Positions 8,808 to 17,916 of a stretch of DNA of 64,000 bases are shown here, in pieces (within the stretch, counting starts at the first letter, position 1; each line of letters opens with the position of its first letter). The stretch spans positions 3,810,001-3,874,000 of the forward strand of contig NZ_CP126307.1 of NCBI RefSeq assembly GCF_030144325.1, given 5' to 3'. The notes under the pieces are model-generated. The model had not been told where the DNA came from. It was given only the letters and a program-made list of their open reading frames with translations, and did no database searches. The position numbers and the translations under genes were made by a program. This stretch comes from Bosea vestrisii. Its GTDB lineage: Bacteria; Pseudomonadota; Alphaproteobacteria; Rhizobiales; Beijerinckiaceae.

Positions 8808-9296
8808 GCGCAGCCTTGCCGTTACAAGCAGTTGACCCCGAGAATCGTCGCCCGGCCTTGCGGCTCGCTTTGAAACTTGACGAGGGGGTATCGCAGCGCA
8901 GCTGAAAGTTGTCGATCAATGGAATATTACAAGAAAACAAACAATTTTAGATATTTACCGGTAACTGCGTGCTGAAACTGAGATTTACCAAAAATTCGGG
9001 ACCCGTTTTCCTTGTGGATCGAATGATACTCTGAGCCGCATTTAGCGGCGGCAGCGTTCGCAGATCTATCTGATTGTCTCGGCTTTGCGCCATAAGCGAC
9101 TACCTATGGCCAGCTCGCTCGTTTTGCCGTGAAGCGCCGTCGACAATTGCGCGCACAATCAGGATCGACAGCGATAGCGAGAACTAGCACCGCAGGTTTA
9201 ACTCCCCTCAGTCGAAACGTGGCGTGAAACATGGACGGACGATTTCTGTTCGCGGTAGGAAAATGCATCCAACGACGCAGCTGCCGCGTAGTTTAA
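8808..9296. other. Intergenic region, partly AT-rich
   Basis: About 490 bases have no supported gene. The part at 8915-9000 is markedly AT-rich against its surroundings and lies in the promoter position for the MHYT-GGDEF gene. No clear operator or RNA gene is seen. Confidence 0.5.
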
Positions 9297-9491
9297 ATGA
9301 TGACAAAGTCGAAGAATCCCAAATCAAATTCGGCCTCGGTTAAAACCGTTGCCAGGGCTTTGACCACCGCAGATATCGCGACACATCGGATCCTCCGACG
9401 GACATTGGGTCTATCTCCGGAGGAGATTGCGAAAATCGATCTCGATCTCGCCGTTGAGGCTGGCCTGTTGAAGAAGCCTACCGTCAGATAG
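9297..9491 (+). CDS. Small hypothetical protein
   Basis: The 64-residue product has a basic N-terminus and a compact C-terminal half (TTADIATHRILRRTLGLSPEE, then KIDLDLAVEAGLL) that could form a small helical DNA-binding or protein-binding unit. No strong Shine-Dalgarno sequence is seen before either of the two tandem ATGs. No family is recognised. Confidence 0.4.
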   Translation: MMTKSKNPKSNSASVKTVARALTTADIATHRILRRTLGLSPEEIAKIDLDLAVEAGLLKKPTVR

Positions 9492-9659
9492 TCGCAGATG
9501 ATCCTTAAAATCGTCGGAGCAGTATGGCTCGAGATCCACTTTTCTTGGTGGCGGCCTCGCCTGGAAGGCTACCTACCTGCAGATCCTTGCTCTACGCTCT
9601 TAGCGCCGGACGGTTGAGATCGTCGAATACTGTCGCCCCAGGAAGAGGCTATCGCCGCG

Positions 9660-11435
9660 ATGAACGAATTGATCGGAGGTGCTGAGAGTTCCAGACCAGC
9701 ATCTAACGGCATCATGGAAAGTTTGCCTCCCCCAGCGCCGAAACGCGAAAACGTCGCCACCACGTTGCCAAGCAGCGACGTCGGAACCGTCGTACTCCAT
9801 TGGATTTCGGCGATCGCGGTCGTCACGAGCCTAGTCACAGGCATCAGGATCTCGGCCGACGCGCTGGATGCCGTCGTCTCGAAATGGATGGAGCCGATCC
9901 TGCCGCAAGGGGAGATTTGGAGCATCCATATCTGGGCGGGGCTCGCGCTGTTTGGGACGTCCACCGCCTATCTGATCTACATGGCGACCAGCGGGCTATC
10001 CGCGCGTATCTCAGCCCGTCGGCTCTCGCCCTTGAGGATGCAGGCACCTGCCAAACTCCGCTGGTTGAGCGTGAACGTCCTGCTGCACTGGCTGCTCTAT
10101 TTGCTGATCGTGGCCCTGACTATCACCGGGGTGCTGCTCTATCTCGGTTTCGGCGGGTGGGTCGTCTCGGTGCATCTGGCGGCAGCCTTCGGCACGTTGG
10201 CTTATACCTTGGCCCACGTGATCGCGCACTTCGGATACGGCGGCTGGCGACAGTGGCTGCGTATATTCCGGCCGGCCCGGCTTGCGCCCTCCGTCGGCCA
10301 GCGCAGCCGTTACCCGTTGTTGATCGCCTCGTTCGTGGCGGTTCCGACCGCCGTTGCCATCGCCGCACTGGACTACGAGAGTCGCGACGAGCTTCTCGTC
10401 CAGACGACGACGGACTTACCGACCATCGACGGAATGACCGACGAAGTCGCATGGCGATCCGCACGCCCGGTCAGGATCAGGACGTCCCAAGGCGCGAACC
10501 TCGGCGGGACCGGCGAGTCCACCGTCGAGGTCAGGGCGGTCCGAGATGCAACCAAGATCTATTTCGCGTTCAAATGGCAGGACCCGACCCGCTCCCTCGC
10601 GCGACTGCCGATGATCAAGCGAGAGGACGGATGGCGATTGGTCGGTCACGATGCCGATCGTGCCGACGTGGTGGATTTCTACGAGGACAAGCTCGCCGTG
10701 ATCTTCTCGGCGAGCGACACTTTCGCCGGTGGCGGCGCGACGCATCTCGGCCCGAAGCCGCTTCCGGACAGACCGTCGTCCCTAAACGAGCGCGGCCTGC
10801 ACTACACCACCGACGGCTCGTATATCGACATGTGGCAGTGGAAGGCTTCGCGCGGCGGCCTGATCGGTTACATGGACGATCAGTACATCGGTCCCCCAAG
10901 GGAGGCGACCGCCGACGAGGCTGCCAGGCGGGCCCGTTACCAGGGCGGGTACTGGAACGATCCGGGCCGGACCTTCTACAGCTATAACTTCGGGTTCGAG
11001 GGCCCAGGCGGCTACAAAGGACCCGTTTCACCCAAGCGCCTGCCCAAGACCGCGGAAGCCGCGGCACGAGCGATCGGGAAATTCGACCCGACGAATGCCG
11101 ATTTGAGCCAAGACGAAGGCAGCATCTGGTGGCTGACCGATGCCGAGAGCGTGACCTATAGCAAGGAGGCGGACGCCCGGTTTCCTGTGGGGAGCATCAT
11201 GCCCGGCGTACTGATTCAGGGTGACTACGAGGGCGATCGAGGCGACATCCGTGCCGGCGCTCGGTGGAAGGACGGGTACTGGACGTTGGAGGCCTCTCGG
11301 AACCTGAGCACGACGAGCCGCTACGATGCCGACTTCACTGGAAGGAAGCCCCTGTACATGTGGGTTTCAGTCTTCGACCATAACCAGACGCGGCATACAC
11401 GCCACGTCAGGCCAGTCGATGTCAGGCTGCGCTAG
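9660..11435 (+). CDS. Cytochrome b561 fused to ethylbenzene-dehydrogenase-like haem domain
   Basis: The 591-residue protein has an N-terminal cytochrome b561/Ni-hydrogenase b-type domain of about four membrane helices (residues 40-205). Candidate haem-ligand histidines are in VVLHWIS, SIHIWAG, LLHWLLY and LAHVIAHF. A fifth helix lies near residue 225. The C-terminal 340 residues match the haem-binding gamma-subunit fold of ethylbenzene/DMSO dehydrogenases (DLPTIDGMTDEVAWRSA, VEVRAVRD, YFAFKWQDP, MWQWKASRGG). It probably moves electrons between the quinone pool and a periplasmic partner. The [2Fe-2S]/FAD reductase gene follows 40 bases later, suggesting an electron-transfer pair. Confidence 0.85.
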   Translation: MNELIGGAESSRPASNGIMESLPPPAPKRENVATTLPSSDVGTVVLHWISAIAVVTSLVTGIRISADALDAVVSKWMEPILPQGEIWSIHIWAGLALFGTSTAYLIYMATSGLSARISARRLSPLRMQAPAKLRWLSVNVLLHWLLYLLIVALTITGVLLYLGFGGWVVSVHLAAAFGTLAYTLAHVIAHFGYGGWRQWLRIFRPARLAPSVGQRSRYPLLIASFVAVPTAVAIAALDYESRDELLVQTTTDLPTIDGMTDEVAWRSARPVRIRTSQGANLGGTGESTVEVRAVRDATKIYFAFKWQDPTRSLARLPMIKREDGWRLVGHDADRADVVDFYEDKLAVIFSASDTFAGGGATHLGPKPLPDRPSSLNERGLHYTTDGSYIDMWQWKASRGGLIGYMDDQYIGPPREATADEAARRARYQGGYWNDPGRTFYSYNFGFEGPGGYKGPVSPKRLPKTAEAAARAIGKFDPTNADLSQDEGSIWWLTDAESVTYSKEADARFPVGSIMPGVLIQGDYEGDRGDIRAGARWKDGYWTLEASRNLSTTSRYDADFTGRKPLYMWVSVFDHNQTRHTRHVRPVDVRLR

Positions 11436-11474
11436 AGGCGGCCGTGCAGTGAGACTCTTGTTAAAAGGGCCCCG

Positions 11475-12515
11475 ATGAAACGGACGGCGTCGCTCGTCAT
11501 CAATGCCAAGGCGTTCTCGGCGGTCCCGGGGGACACCCTATTGGACGCGGCGATGGGCGCGGGCATCTTCATTCCGCACGATTGTTCTTCGGGCCAATGC
11601 GATACTTGCCGCGTTCGGATATACGACGGCAGCGTGGACGATCGAGGCACGCGCCGTGGCGATACGGTGCTCGCCTGCCAGGCCCGCGTCGTGAGCGACG
11701 CCGTCATCGAATTCGACGCCGTGCCCGAGCCGATCAAGGTTCCGGCGACCCTGACTGGCATCAAACCTATTTCGCCCGAGATCCTGGAGCTCTCGATCGG
11801 GCTCCACAGAAGCTTGCCCTTCCTGCCCGGCCAGTACGTGAAATGCAGCTTCTCCGGCTTTCCCGAGCGGGACTACAGTCCCACCCAGCGCGTCGACGGA
11901 ACCGGCGCGATCGATGAATTGATCGTCCACGTCAGGCGGTTGCGCGATGGGGTGGTGTCGTCCCGACTGGGCACCGGTATCCGCATCGGCCACAAGGTGA
12001 CGGTCCACGGCCCATTCGGCAGCGCGTTTCATCGCATGGGCGAAGGTCGGATCGTTCTTGTCGCCACCGGCACTGGATGGGCGCCGGTCTGGGCCATTGC
12101 GCGTGCGTCGCGGTTTCGGCAGCCGAGTCGCGAGATGGTCGTCGTCGCCGGCGCGCGCGCGATCGAGGATCTCTATATGAGGGACTCGCTGGCGTGGCTC
12201 GCCGATACTGGCGTCAGGACGGCGATCGCAACCGCCAGCGGACTGTCGTCCAGGGACTCTAACGCCGTGATGGCTGGTCGCGTCACCGACCATCTCCCGA
12301 TCTTCTCTTCCGAGGACACGGTCTACGCGGCCGGAAATCCATCGATGGTCGCGGCGGTCCAAGCGCTCTGCCAGGCGGCAGGCGCAAAATGCCATTCTGA
12401 TCCATTCACCGCATCACAAGCCAAGCCGTCCATCGGTCGGCGGCTTCTATCGTTCCTGGGACGTGGTGACGCTGCCGGTCCTGATCCCAGGCCGGCTGCG
12501 GGCCCACACACGTGA
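11475..12515 (+). CDS. [2Fe-2S] ferredoxin / FAD-NAD(P) oxidoreductase fusion
   Basis: The 346-residue protein starts with a plant-type ferredoxin domain holding the cluster cysteines C37, C42, C45 and C68 (HDCSSGQCDTCRV and LACQA). A ferredoxin-NADP reductase-like module follows, with the FAD part around PFLPGQYVKCSF and the nucleotide part around VLVATGTGWAPV and YAAGNPSMV. This is the layout of phenol hydroxylase/CDP-6-deoxy-glucose reductase-type electron transfer proteins, which pass electrons from NAD(P)H via FAD to the iron-sulphur centre. It follows the cytochrome b gene by 39 bases and is probably its cytoplasmic partner or an independent reductase. Confidence 0.85.
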   Translation: MKRTASLVINAKAFSAVPGDTLLDAAMGAGIFIPHDCSSGQCDTCRVRIYDGSVDDRGTRRGDTVLACQARVVSDAVIEFDAVPEPIKVPATLTGIKPISPEILELSIGLHRSLPFLPGQYVKCSFSGFPERDYSPTQRVDGTGAIDELIVHVRRLRDGVVSSRLGTGIRIGHKVTVHGPFGSAFHRMGEGRIVLVATGTGWAPVWAIARASRFRQPSREMVVVAGARAIEDLYMRDSLAWLADTGVRTAIATASGLSSRDSNAVMAGRVTDHLPIFSSEDTVYAAGNPSMVAAVQALCQAAGAKCHSDPFTASQAKPSIGRRLLSFLGRGDAAGPDPRPAAGPHT

Positions 12516-12525
12516 AGATCTCGGT

Positions 12526-13314
12526 TCAGTTTGATGCTGCCGGCAGCGCGCCGAAACCTCGTATGATCTCCGCCGCCTCTCCTGCCTTAGAGAAGGCGAT
12601 GAATTTGGACACGTCGTCCGCGAGACCCTCCGGGCGGTAGACGTAGGCGAGCTCGCCGGCGCTGGGATATCCGGGCTGCGACGGATGATGACCGTCGATC
12701 TCTAGCACCTTCGTGCCGATGTCCAGTATCTTGCTATACGGACCGAAGCCGATGGCGCCTTCCGTCATGCGCACGCTTTCGACGGCCTCCTGCGTCGACA
12801 CCGCGGTCTTCGACCGTTCTGTGATCTCGATGTTCTTCCACCCGGGCATGTTCGCTCGGAGCGTCGTCAGCGTGCTGTCGGCATCCTCGCGGCGGACGAC
12901 ACGGATACGAAGATCCGTTCCTGCGACCTCTTTCCAGTTCGAGATTTGGCCGGAGTAGATTGCCGCAAGCTGAACTGTATTGAGCCGCGATATCCCCGCG
13001 CTCGGATGCACGAAGAAGGCGCTAGGGATCGTCGCGACAGGCAGGTAGGCCAGCCCCCTCGCGCGCTCGGCCTCGCTGAGCGGCCGCGCGACGCGCGCAA
13101 GGCGAGCCGCTCCGGATCCGACGGCTGCGATCCCGCCACCAGAACCGATGCTCGGCGGAATGCGAACATCGATCGACGGCTCTATTTGGCGAAAGCGCGC
13201 AGCGACCGCCTGCAGCATCTCGATGCCATCGCCGGTTCCGACGACTGGCAGCTCCTCGGCATGTAACGCCGTCGAGATCGTCAGCATAAGCAGTGCTAGC
13301 CGAAAATATCGCAT
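12526..13314 (-). CDS. PstS-like periplasmic substrate-binding protein
   Basis: The 262-residue protein starts at ATG 13314, chosen because MRYFRLALLMLTISTALHA is a typical signal peptide. Upstream in-frame starts add a non-coding-like leader. The mature part has the phosphate-binding-protein signature (PVVGTGDGIEMLQAVAARF, then SIGSGGGIAAVGSG and PLSEAERARG). No pst permease genes are nearby. It is divergent from the GGDEF-EAL gene and convergent with the reductase gene, so a sensing role for the periplasmic protein is conceivable. Confidence 0.8.
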   Translation of the reverse strand: MRYFRLALLMLTISTALHAEELPVVGTGDGIEMLQAVAARFRQIEPSIDVRIPPSIGSGGGIAAVGSGAARLARVARPLSEAERARGLAYLPVATIPSAFFVHPSAGISRLNTVQLAAIYSGQISNWKEVAGTDLRIRVVRREDADSTLTTLRANMPGWKNIEITERSKTAVSTQEAVESVRMTEGAIGFGPYSKILDIGTKVLEIDGHHPSQPGYPSAGELAYVYRPEGLADDVSKFIAFSKAGEAAEIIRGFGALPAASN

Positions 13315-13481
13315 GGCTCGAACTCGTCGGTCGGGAAGCGTGAGCCTACCTGCTGCCCCGTAAACGATTGCTGACCGTAGCCGCGAAACATGTTCGCGTT
13401 CCTTTCGCGCATTCGATTTTACCTCGACTTCATGCTTTGCCCCTAACGTCGACTGGCGCGAACATCCGAGAGGGCGGCCTG

Positions 13482-16172
13482 GTGCCGGAAAAAGCCCAAA
13501 GCGAACCGATGGAGGTCGCACCTAAGCCGGTGAAGATCGCCGGAGGTCTGCGGGCAAACTGCCGTCGTCTGCTGTCCCAAGCGGCGCCATCCGTATCGTC
13601 CTGGCTAGGTACGCGAATGTCCGACACCCATGTCGGCGCGCACCTCGCATGGGTCGTGCTTCTGACCGGCGCCTTGACCTTTGCAATCGTAGGAGTGGTC
13701 TCGCTCGTTCGTTTAAGGGCCGACGCTGACGAACAGGCGACCGCACTTGCCCAACTATCCCGCCAGCAGCTGGCTCGGAAGCTCGACGGTGAGGCACGTC
13801 TGGCCGAAGCCCGATTGCGAGTACTATTCGAAGAAGCTCATCGTCAGACGCGATATCTCTCGCAGCGACAGGACGTGGTGAAGGCCGTCGTCTCGGCAAA
13901 CTCGGTTGCCATGCAGCTACTGTTGCACCCTGCAAGCGTCACGGGCGAGCTCGATGCATTTCTGGTCGGCGATGCGGCCGGAAACATCATAGGATCGAGC
14001 AGGACGACCGACCTCCTCGTCGCTGGGGAGGCGATCGCTCGATTAGGGCTCAACGATCGTATCGCTTCGATCCTGACAAGTAATCGGCGTAGCGATAGGA
14101 GGTCCGATCGGACGACGTTGCGCGTGATGCCCAACGATGATCGCGCTATTGGCATGCCAGTCGGAAGGTCCGTCGCCCATTTCGCCTTCGAGCCGGTTTT
14201 CGACGATTTTGGCGACGTTGCAGGGGTGCTAATCGGGATACGTTCGCTGGCTCCATCCGAGAGCACGTTCGAGCAGTTCTCAAGCATCGTGAATGCCGGC
14301 GTCCTGGTGATGGATGGAAACATCGCTCTGTCCTCAGGCGGTCTCCCCGCCTTCGATTTTCATGCAACCGTGGAACTCGCGGACGACGAGCTGATCTCCG
14401 CCTCCGGTGGTAATCGCGTCGGCCGCTGCGCGGCGCACGACCTTGGCCTCCTGGTTTGTGCCCACGTCGAGGCTTCGGAGGTCCAGGAAGCGCAGCATCA
14501 AATGCTTCGCGTTAGCGAGCGACAAGCCGGCGCCCTCTTTACGTGGTTCCTCGTGCTCGCGGCGGGCTCGCTCGGCATCCTCGTCTCCGTAGTGCTCGTA
14601 GCCGTCAGGCGGGTCACCCGAGGTTTGCCGCAGCTCGCAACGGCTGCTGCGTCCGTCGCGCGTGGAGACCTCGACGTGCCCTTCCGCGCCATCGGCGTCG
14701 GCGAGGTGCGAAGCCTCGGCCAAGCGTTCGAGGTCATGCTTGCGAACCTGCGCGAGAGCCTCGGCCAGACCCGAAAGCTGGCATTCTTCGATCCTGTCAC
14801 GGGTCTACCCAACCGTGCCAAGCTGCGGATCGACGGTATGGAGGCGCTGACGTCAGGGAGGTCCGACGTCGTGCTCCTCTTCATCGATCTTGATCGCTTC
14901 AAGTCGATCAACGACACGTTCGGCCACAAGACTGGCGACATGCTTCTCGGAGCTCTGGCGCGGAGGCTCGTCGACTTCTTCGATAGTCGCGTTCAATCGA
15001 ATGTGATCGGCGCCTTCCGCATAGGTAGGCTCGGCGGGGACGAATTCCTCGCGGTCCTCGATGTTCCCGCGGCCGAGCCCCTGCTGAAAAGTCTTGTCGA
15101 AGACCTCATCGGACGACTAGGTGAAAGCTTTGCCATCGGCTCGGCGCATATGACCGTGGGAGCGAGCGTCGGTATCGCCATTGCTGGTCGCGACGGCAGA
15201 TCGTACGACGATCTGCTGATCAGTGCCGACGTGGCGATGTACGAGGCCAAGCGCTCGGGACGAGACTCGTACGCCTTCTTCACTGCAGATGCCGCGGCGC
15301 TGATGCAGGAGCGGCTTGCGATCGAACACGAACTTCGCATCGCCTTGAGTGATCGGACCCTGAGCGTGCTTTACCAGCCGCTGTTCTCCTTGCGGGATGG
15401 GCGGATCGTGGGCGCAGAGGCGCTGGTGCGCTGGCGTCACCCCACGTTGGGGGACATTCCGCCGGGCAAGTTCATCGGCGTCGCCGAGGACGCGGGTCTA
15501 ATATCCGACCTGGGACATTTCGTATTGAAGCAAGCCGTAACCGAAACAGCGGCGCTCGTGCGCGAAAGCGGCGACCTTAGGATTGCCGTGAACGTATCGG
15601 TGCTTCAACTGGAAGATCCTACTTTCTCGAATCGAATCGAGGCTTGCCTGGCACAGGCCGACTTCCCTCTCGACCGGCTCGAAATCGAGATTACGGAATC
15701 GGTAGCCATGCGAGCGTCCGACGTCATCCAGAGCCAGATCGTGAAACTACGACGAGCGGGGGTGCACTTCTCCCTCGATGATTTTGGCACGGGATACTCA
15801 AACCTTTCGATGCTGGCGCGTCTACCGGTAGATACGCTGAAGATCGATCGATCGTTGATCGCCGGCATTCATCGTAGCGCCGAACAGCAAGCGATCGTCC
15901 GAACCATCCTGGCGCTATCGCAATCGCTGGGCTTTCACTCCATCGTCGAGGGCGTTGAGGTTTCGGAAGAACTCGATTTCGTCACGGCGGCGGGTGCGGA
16001 TATCGCGCAGGGATTCCTGTTCAGCCGACCTGTGTCATTCGACATGCTCAAAGCTATGCAGAGTACGCGCGCCGTGCGCAGGGCTATCCGTCGTCTGGAT
16101 ACAACTTACGGTCGATGCGAAGAGCCAGTGACCGGAAATATTTCGAGCCGCAGCAGCCGAACGGCGCCTTAA
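13482..16172 (+). CDS. Membrane GGDEF-EAL cyclic-di-GMP enzyme with periplasmic sensor
   Basis: The protein has about 896 residues from a GTG at 13482, preceded by GAGAGGG. Longer or shorter starts at 13368 and 13509 are possible. Order of domains: membrane helix (LAWVVLLTGALTFAIVGVVS), a periplasmic sensor region of about 250 residues, a second helix (LFTWFLVLAAGSLGILVSV), a HAMP-like linker, GGDEF (intact, about 15033-15047) and EAL (EALVRWRHP near 15418, DDFGTGYSNL near 15777, EGVE). Both active sites look complete, so it could make and break cyclic-di-GMP. The neighbouring PstS-like protein is divergently transcribed and may supply the signal. Confidence 0.9.
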   Translation: MPEKAQSEPMEVAPKPVKIAGGLRANCRRLLSQAAPSVSSWLGTRMSDTHVGAHLAWVVLLTGALTFAIVGVVSLVRLRADADEQATALAQLSRQQLARKLDGEARLAEARLRVLFEEAHRQTRYLSQRQDVVKAVVSANSVAMQLLLHPASVTGELDAFLVGDAAGNIIGSSRTTDLLVAGEAIARLGLNDRIASILTSNRRSDRRSDRTTLRVMPNDDRAIGMPVGRSVAHFAFEPVFDDFGDVAGVLIGIRSLAPSESTFEQFSSIVNAGVLVMDGNIALSSGGLPAFDFHATVELADDELISASGGNRVGRCAAHDLGLLVCAHVEASEVQEAQHQMLRVSERQAGALFTWFLVLAAGSLGILVSVVLVAVRRVTRGLPQLATAAASVARGDLDVPFRAIGVGEVRSLGQAFEVMLANLRESLGQTRKLAFFDPVTGLPNRAKLRIDGMEALTSGRSDVVLLFIDLDRFKSINDTFGHKTGDMLLGALARRLVDFFDSRVQSNVIGAFRIGRLGGDEFLAVLDVPAAEPLLKSLVEDLIGRLGESFAIGSAHMTVGASVGIAIAGRDGRSYDDLLISADVAMYEAKRSGRDSYAFFTADAAALMQERLAIEHELRIALSDRTLSVLYQPLFSLRDGRIVGAEALVRWRHPTLGDIPPGKFIGVAEDAGLISDLGHFVLKQAVTETAALVRESGDLRIAVNVSVLQLEDPTFSNRIEACLAQADFPLDRLEIEITESVAMRASDVIQSQIVKLRRAGVHFSLDDFGTGYSNLSMLARLPVDTLKIDRSLIAGIHRSAEQQAIVRTILALSQSLGFHSIVEGVEVSEELDFVTAAGADIAQGFLFSRPVSFDMLKAMQSTRAVRRAIRRLDTTYGRCEEPVTGNISSRSSRTAP

Positions 16173-16217
16173 TCTCCGCGATAGTGCCTACAAATCCTAC
16201 ATCCGATGCGTGCTGTG

Positions 16218-16266
16218 CGCCCAGCTGCGGACATTGAGAGACTGCCCGGAACCGGACATTCCTCAT
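16218..16266. repeat. Dispersed CGGACATT intergenic repeat, diverged copy 2
   Basis: The motif is GCGCCCAGCTGCGGACATT, then about 12 bases, then CCCGGAACCGGACATT. It is a diverged member of the CTTCCGGACATT family seen elsewhere in the window, lying directly left of the miniature element at 16292. Confidence 0.45.
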
Positions 16267-16291
16267 CGTCCGGAGGACGCCCGCTCCCGAC

Positions 16292-16482
16292 CGATTGTGT
16301 TGAAAAAGTCCGATCGGCTCCAAAGTTGAGCGTCAGCCCCGCTCGACGGAGAAGAACCTGCTGTGCGGCTCAGAGAAACGTGCTCCAGAGGAGGCTTCGT
16401 CAGCCGCAGTGGGATGAAATTTCTACCTTCGCGCTGGCCGACCCTGCCCCAAGTATTGCGGCCGACTTTTTCAACACAATCG
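16292..16482. mobile_element. Miniature inverted-repeat transposable element, copy A
   Basis: This 191-bp element is bounded by a perfect 19-bp terminal inverted repeat, CGATTGTGTTGAAAAAGTC at the left and its reverse complement at the right. With the repeat taken as 18 bp, the flanks are GACC on both sides, a possible 4-bp target duplication. No transposase is encoded. A second copy with about 85% identity lies at 37901. GTTGAAAAAGTC ends are common on alphaproteobacterial insertion sequences, so a non-autonomous derivative is likely. The parent family is not certain. Confidence 0.8.
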
Positions 16483-16521
16483 ACCCTAAACAGTCATTCG
16501 CGGGCGAGGTTGGTCGCTCCT

Positions 16522-16812
16522 TCATCGAAGGGGGAAAAGCAAAAAAGAGCCAATGCTCGCAACGATCAAAAACGCCAACGTAACAGCGAGGGCCTTGAGC
16601 GTGGAGCGGCGCTCAACGACAGATGCCGATCCCTTATCGCCACCGCGAGGGTAGAATTTTACGAGAGCGAGGATCACCAAAATAATGAACGCATAAATTG
16701 CGAGCGCCCATCCTGCTCCCCAAATCGCCACCACGCATATCAGAGCGATAAACCAGAAAATCTTGAAAAGCCTTTCGCCGAAAGATCGGCTTGCTTCTCC
16801 GCTCCCAGCCAT
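16522..16812 (-). CDS. Small inner-membrane protein of unknown function
   Basis: The 96-residue protein has three likely membrane helices (KIFWFIALICVVAIWGAGWA, IYAFIILVILALVKF, LKALAVTLAFLIVASIGSFL). The start at 16812 begins at AGSGEASRSFGERL; a longer start adds 15 non-typical residues. It ends 40 bases from miniature element A. No family is recognised. Confidence 0.55.
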   Translation of the reverse strand: MAGSGEASRSFGERLFKIFWFIALICVVAIWGAGWALAIYAFIILVILALVKFYPRGGDKGSASVVERRSTLKALAVTLAFLIVASIGSFLLFPLR

Positions 16813-17172
16813 CTGGCTTTTCCACTCACGCGCAGCACCGCAATCGTAGATGCGCATGTCTCTGGCAACTCGGCAAGGACCGCTCCCGACCCATTCCTGA
16901 CGCCGGTGATGTCCGCTTCGGGGGGCATTTTGACAATTGGCGCAGCCTGGGTTGGCCCATTTCCTACATTCCGAAGGCCTGCTTGCGGGCAGGCCCCTTC
17001 GCAGCTTAAGGTCAGTCGGCTATCCGCGGCTAACGCACGACCAGTACTGATATACCCGTTCCGCTGACGGCGTTTCGTTACGGACGTGACTGGTTCCACT
17101 TACTTTCTTGTCCCGTCGCAATTGGTTTGAAGCATCTTTCGCCTACTCGACCTTCGAAAGGTGGATGCCCGC
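16813..17172. other. Non-coding stretch with a short hairpin
   Basis: No supported gene is seen. GGCCTGC and GCAGGCC at about 16977-16996 form a 7-bp stem, but no T run follows. Confidence 0.4.
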
Positions 17173-17373
17173 ATGTTCGACTGGATCGTCCGAGTTGTGG
17201 TGCAAATTTCTGGCACCGTCGCAGGGTGGATTGTTGCTCCGGACGCACATCGGTTTGGGCTCGTCCAAATGGGTGTTGGGGTTTTATTATTGACTTCATT
17301 TATCGCGCTCGCTGCACTTTCGCCTTTCATCTGGTCTCGCAAACGGTCGGGAAAGGCGACCCTTAAGGATTAG
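17173..17373 (+). CDS. Small membrane protein of unknown function
   Basis: The 66-residue protein starts MFDWIVRVVVQISGTVAG and has two hydrophobic helices, the second being VGVLLLTSFIALAALSPFIW. A basic C-terminus follows. AAAGGTGG lies 8-9 bases before ATG 17173 and fixes this start over the upstream ATG. Function unknown. Confidence 0.55.
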   Translation: MFDWIVRVVVQISGTVAGWIVAPDAHRFGLVQMGVGVLLLTSFIALAALSPFIWSRKRSGKATLKD

Positions 17374-17916
17374 AACACTCAATTTCGTTTCCAAGTGGGC
17401 TTGGGCTAGTGCATTGGCACCTAACGTAAATGCTAGCCTTCGGGATAGATTGCTCGGAAGAGTAGCAGCCGCGCTGCGAGCGCCAGGTAGGACGGCCTGG
17501 TCAGCTTTTACCCAACAAGCCAAGCATTTGGCTGCAGGGGCAAGCTTGCCCATTTACTTTCAGTCAAACTTGCCGATGCGCCTCTCATCGAAAACCAACA
17601 GCTCGTCTAAGCTCTAGACAGCCCCTCTTTCGGTCAACATACTACCTTAGAATAAATACAGACAATTTGAGCCCAGCTAGGTGTGTGACCTGCGTCCGGG
17701 AACAATCGCGATGTCTGAGAATGTCAGAGCTCAAGCCGCCAATGACATCGGCACCAAGCGCGGTATCGCCCGTCTCCCGCCAGATGTGACCGGCCTCGAG
17801 CCCGGCTGGAATGAGGTGCCCGAGATCCAGCCGCAGGGCAGCGCCTCTTGGCACGGATCGGAGCACGCAGTGCGCCCCCACCTTGCTAACATCCAGATTC
17901 GGTAGGAGGGTCTGGT
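17374..17916. other. Non-coding stretch upstream of the SulP gene
   Basis: About 540 bases contain no frame with convincing coding character. The right end carries the promoter and ribosome binding site (TAGGAGGG) of the SulP gene. I see no RNA gene or clear operator. Confidence 0.45.
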
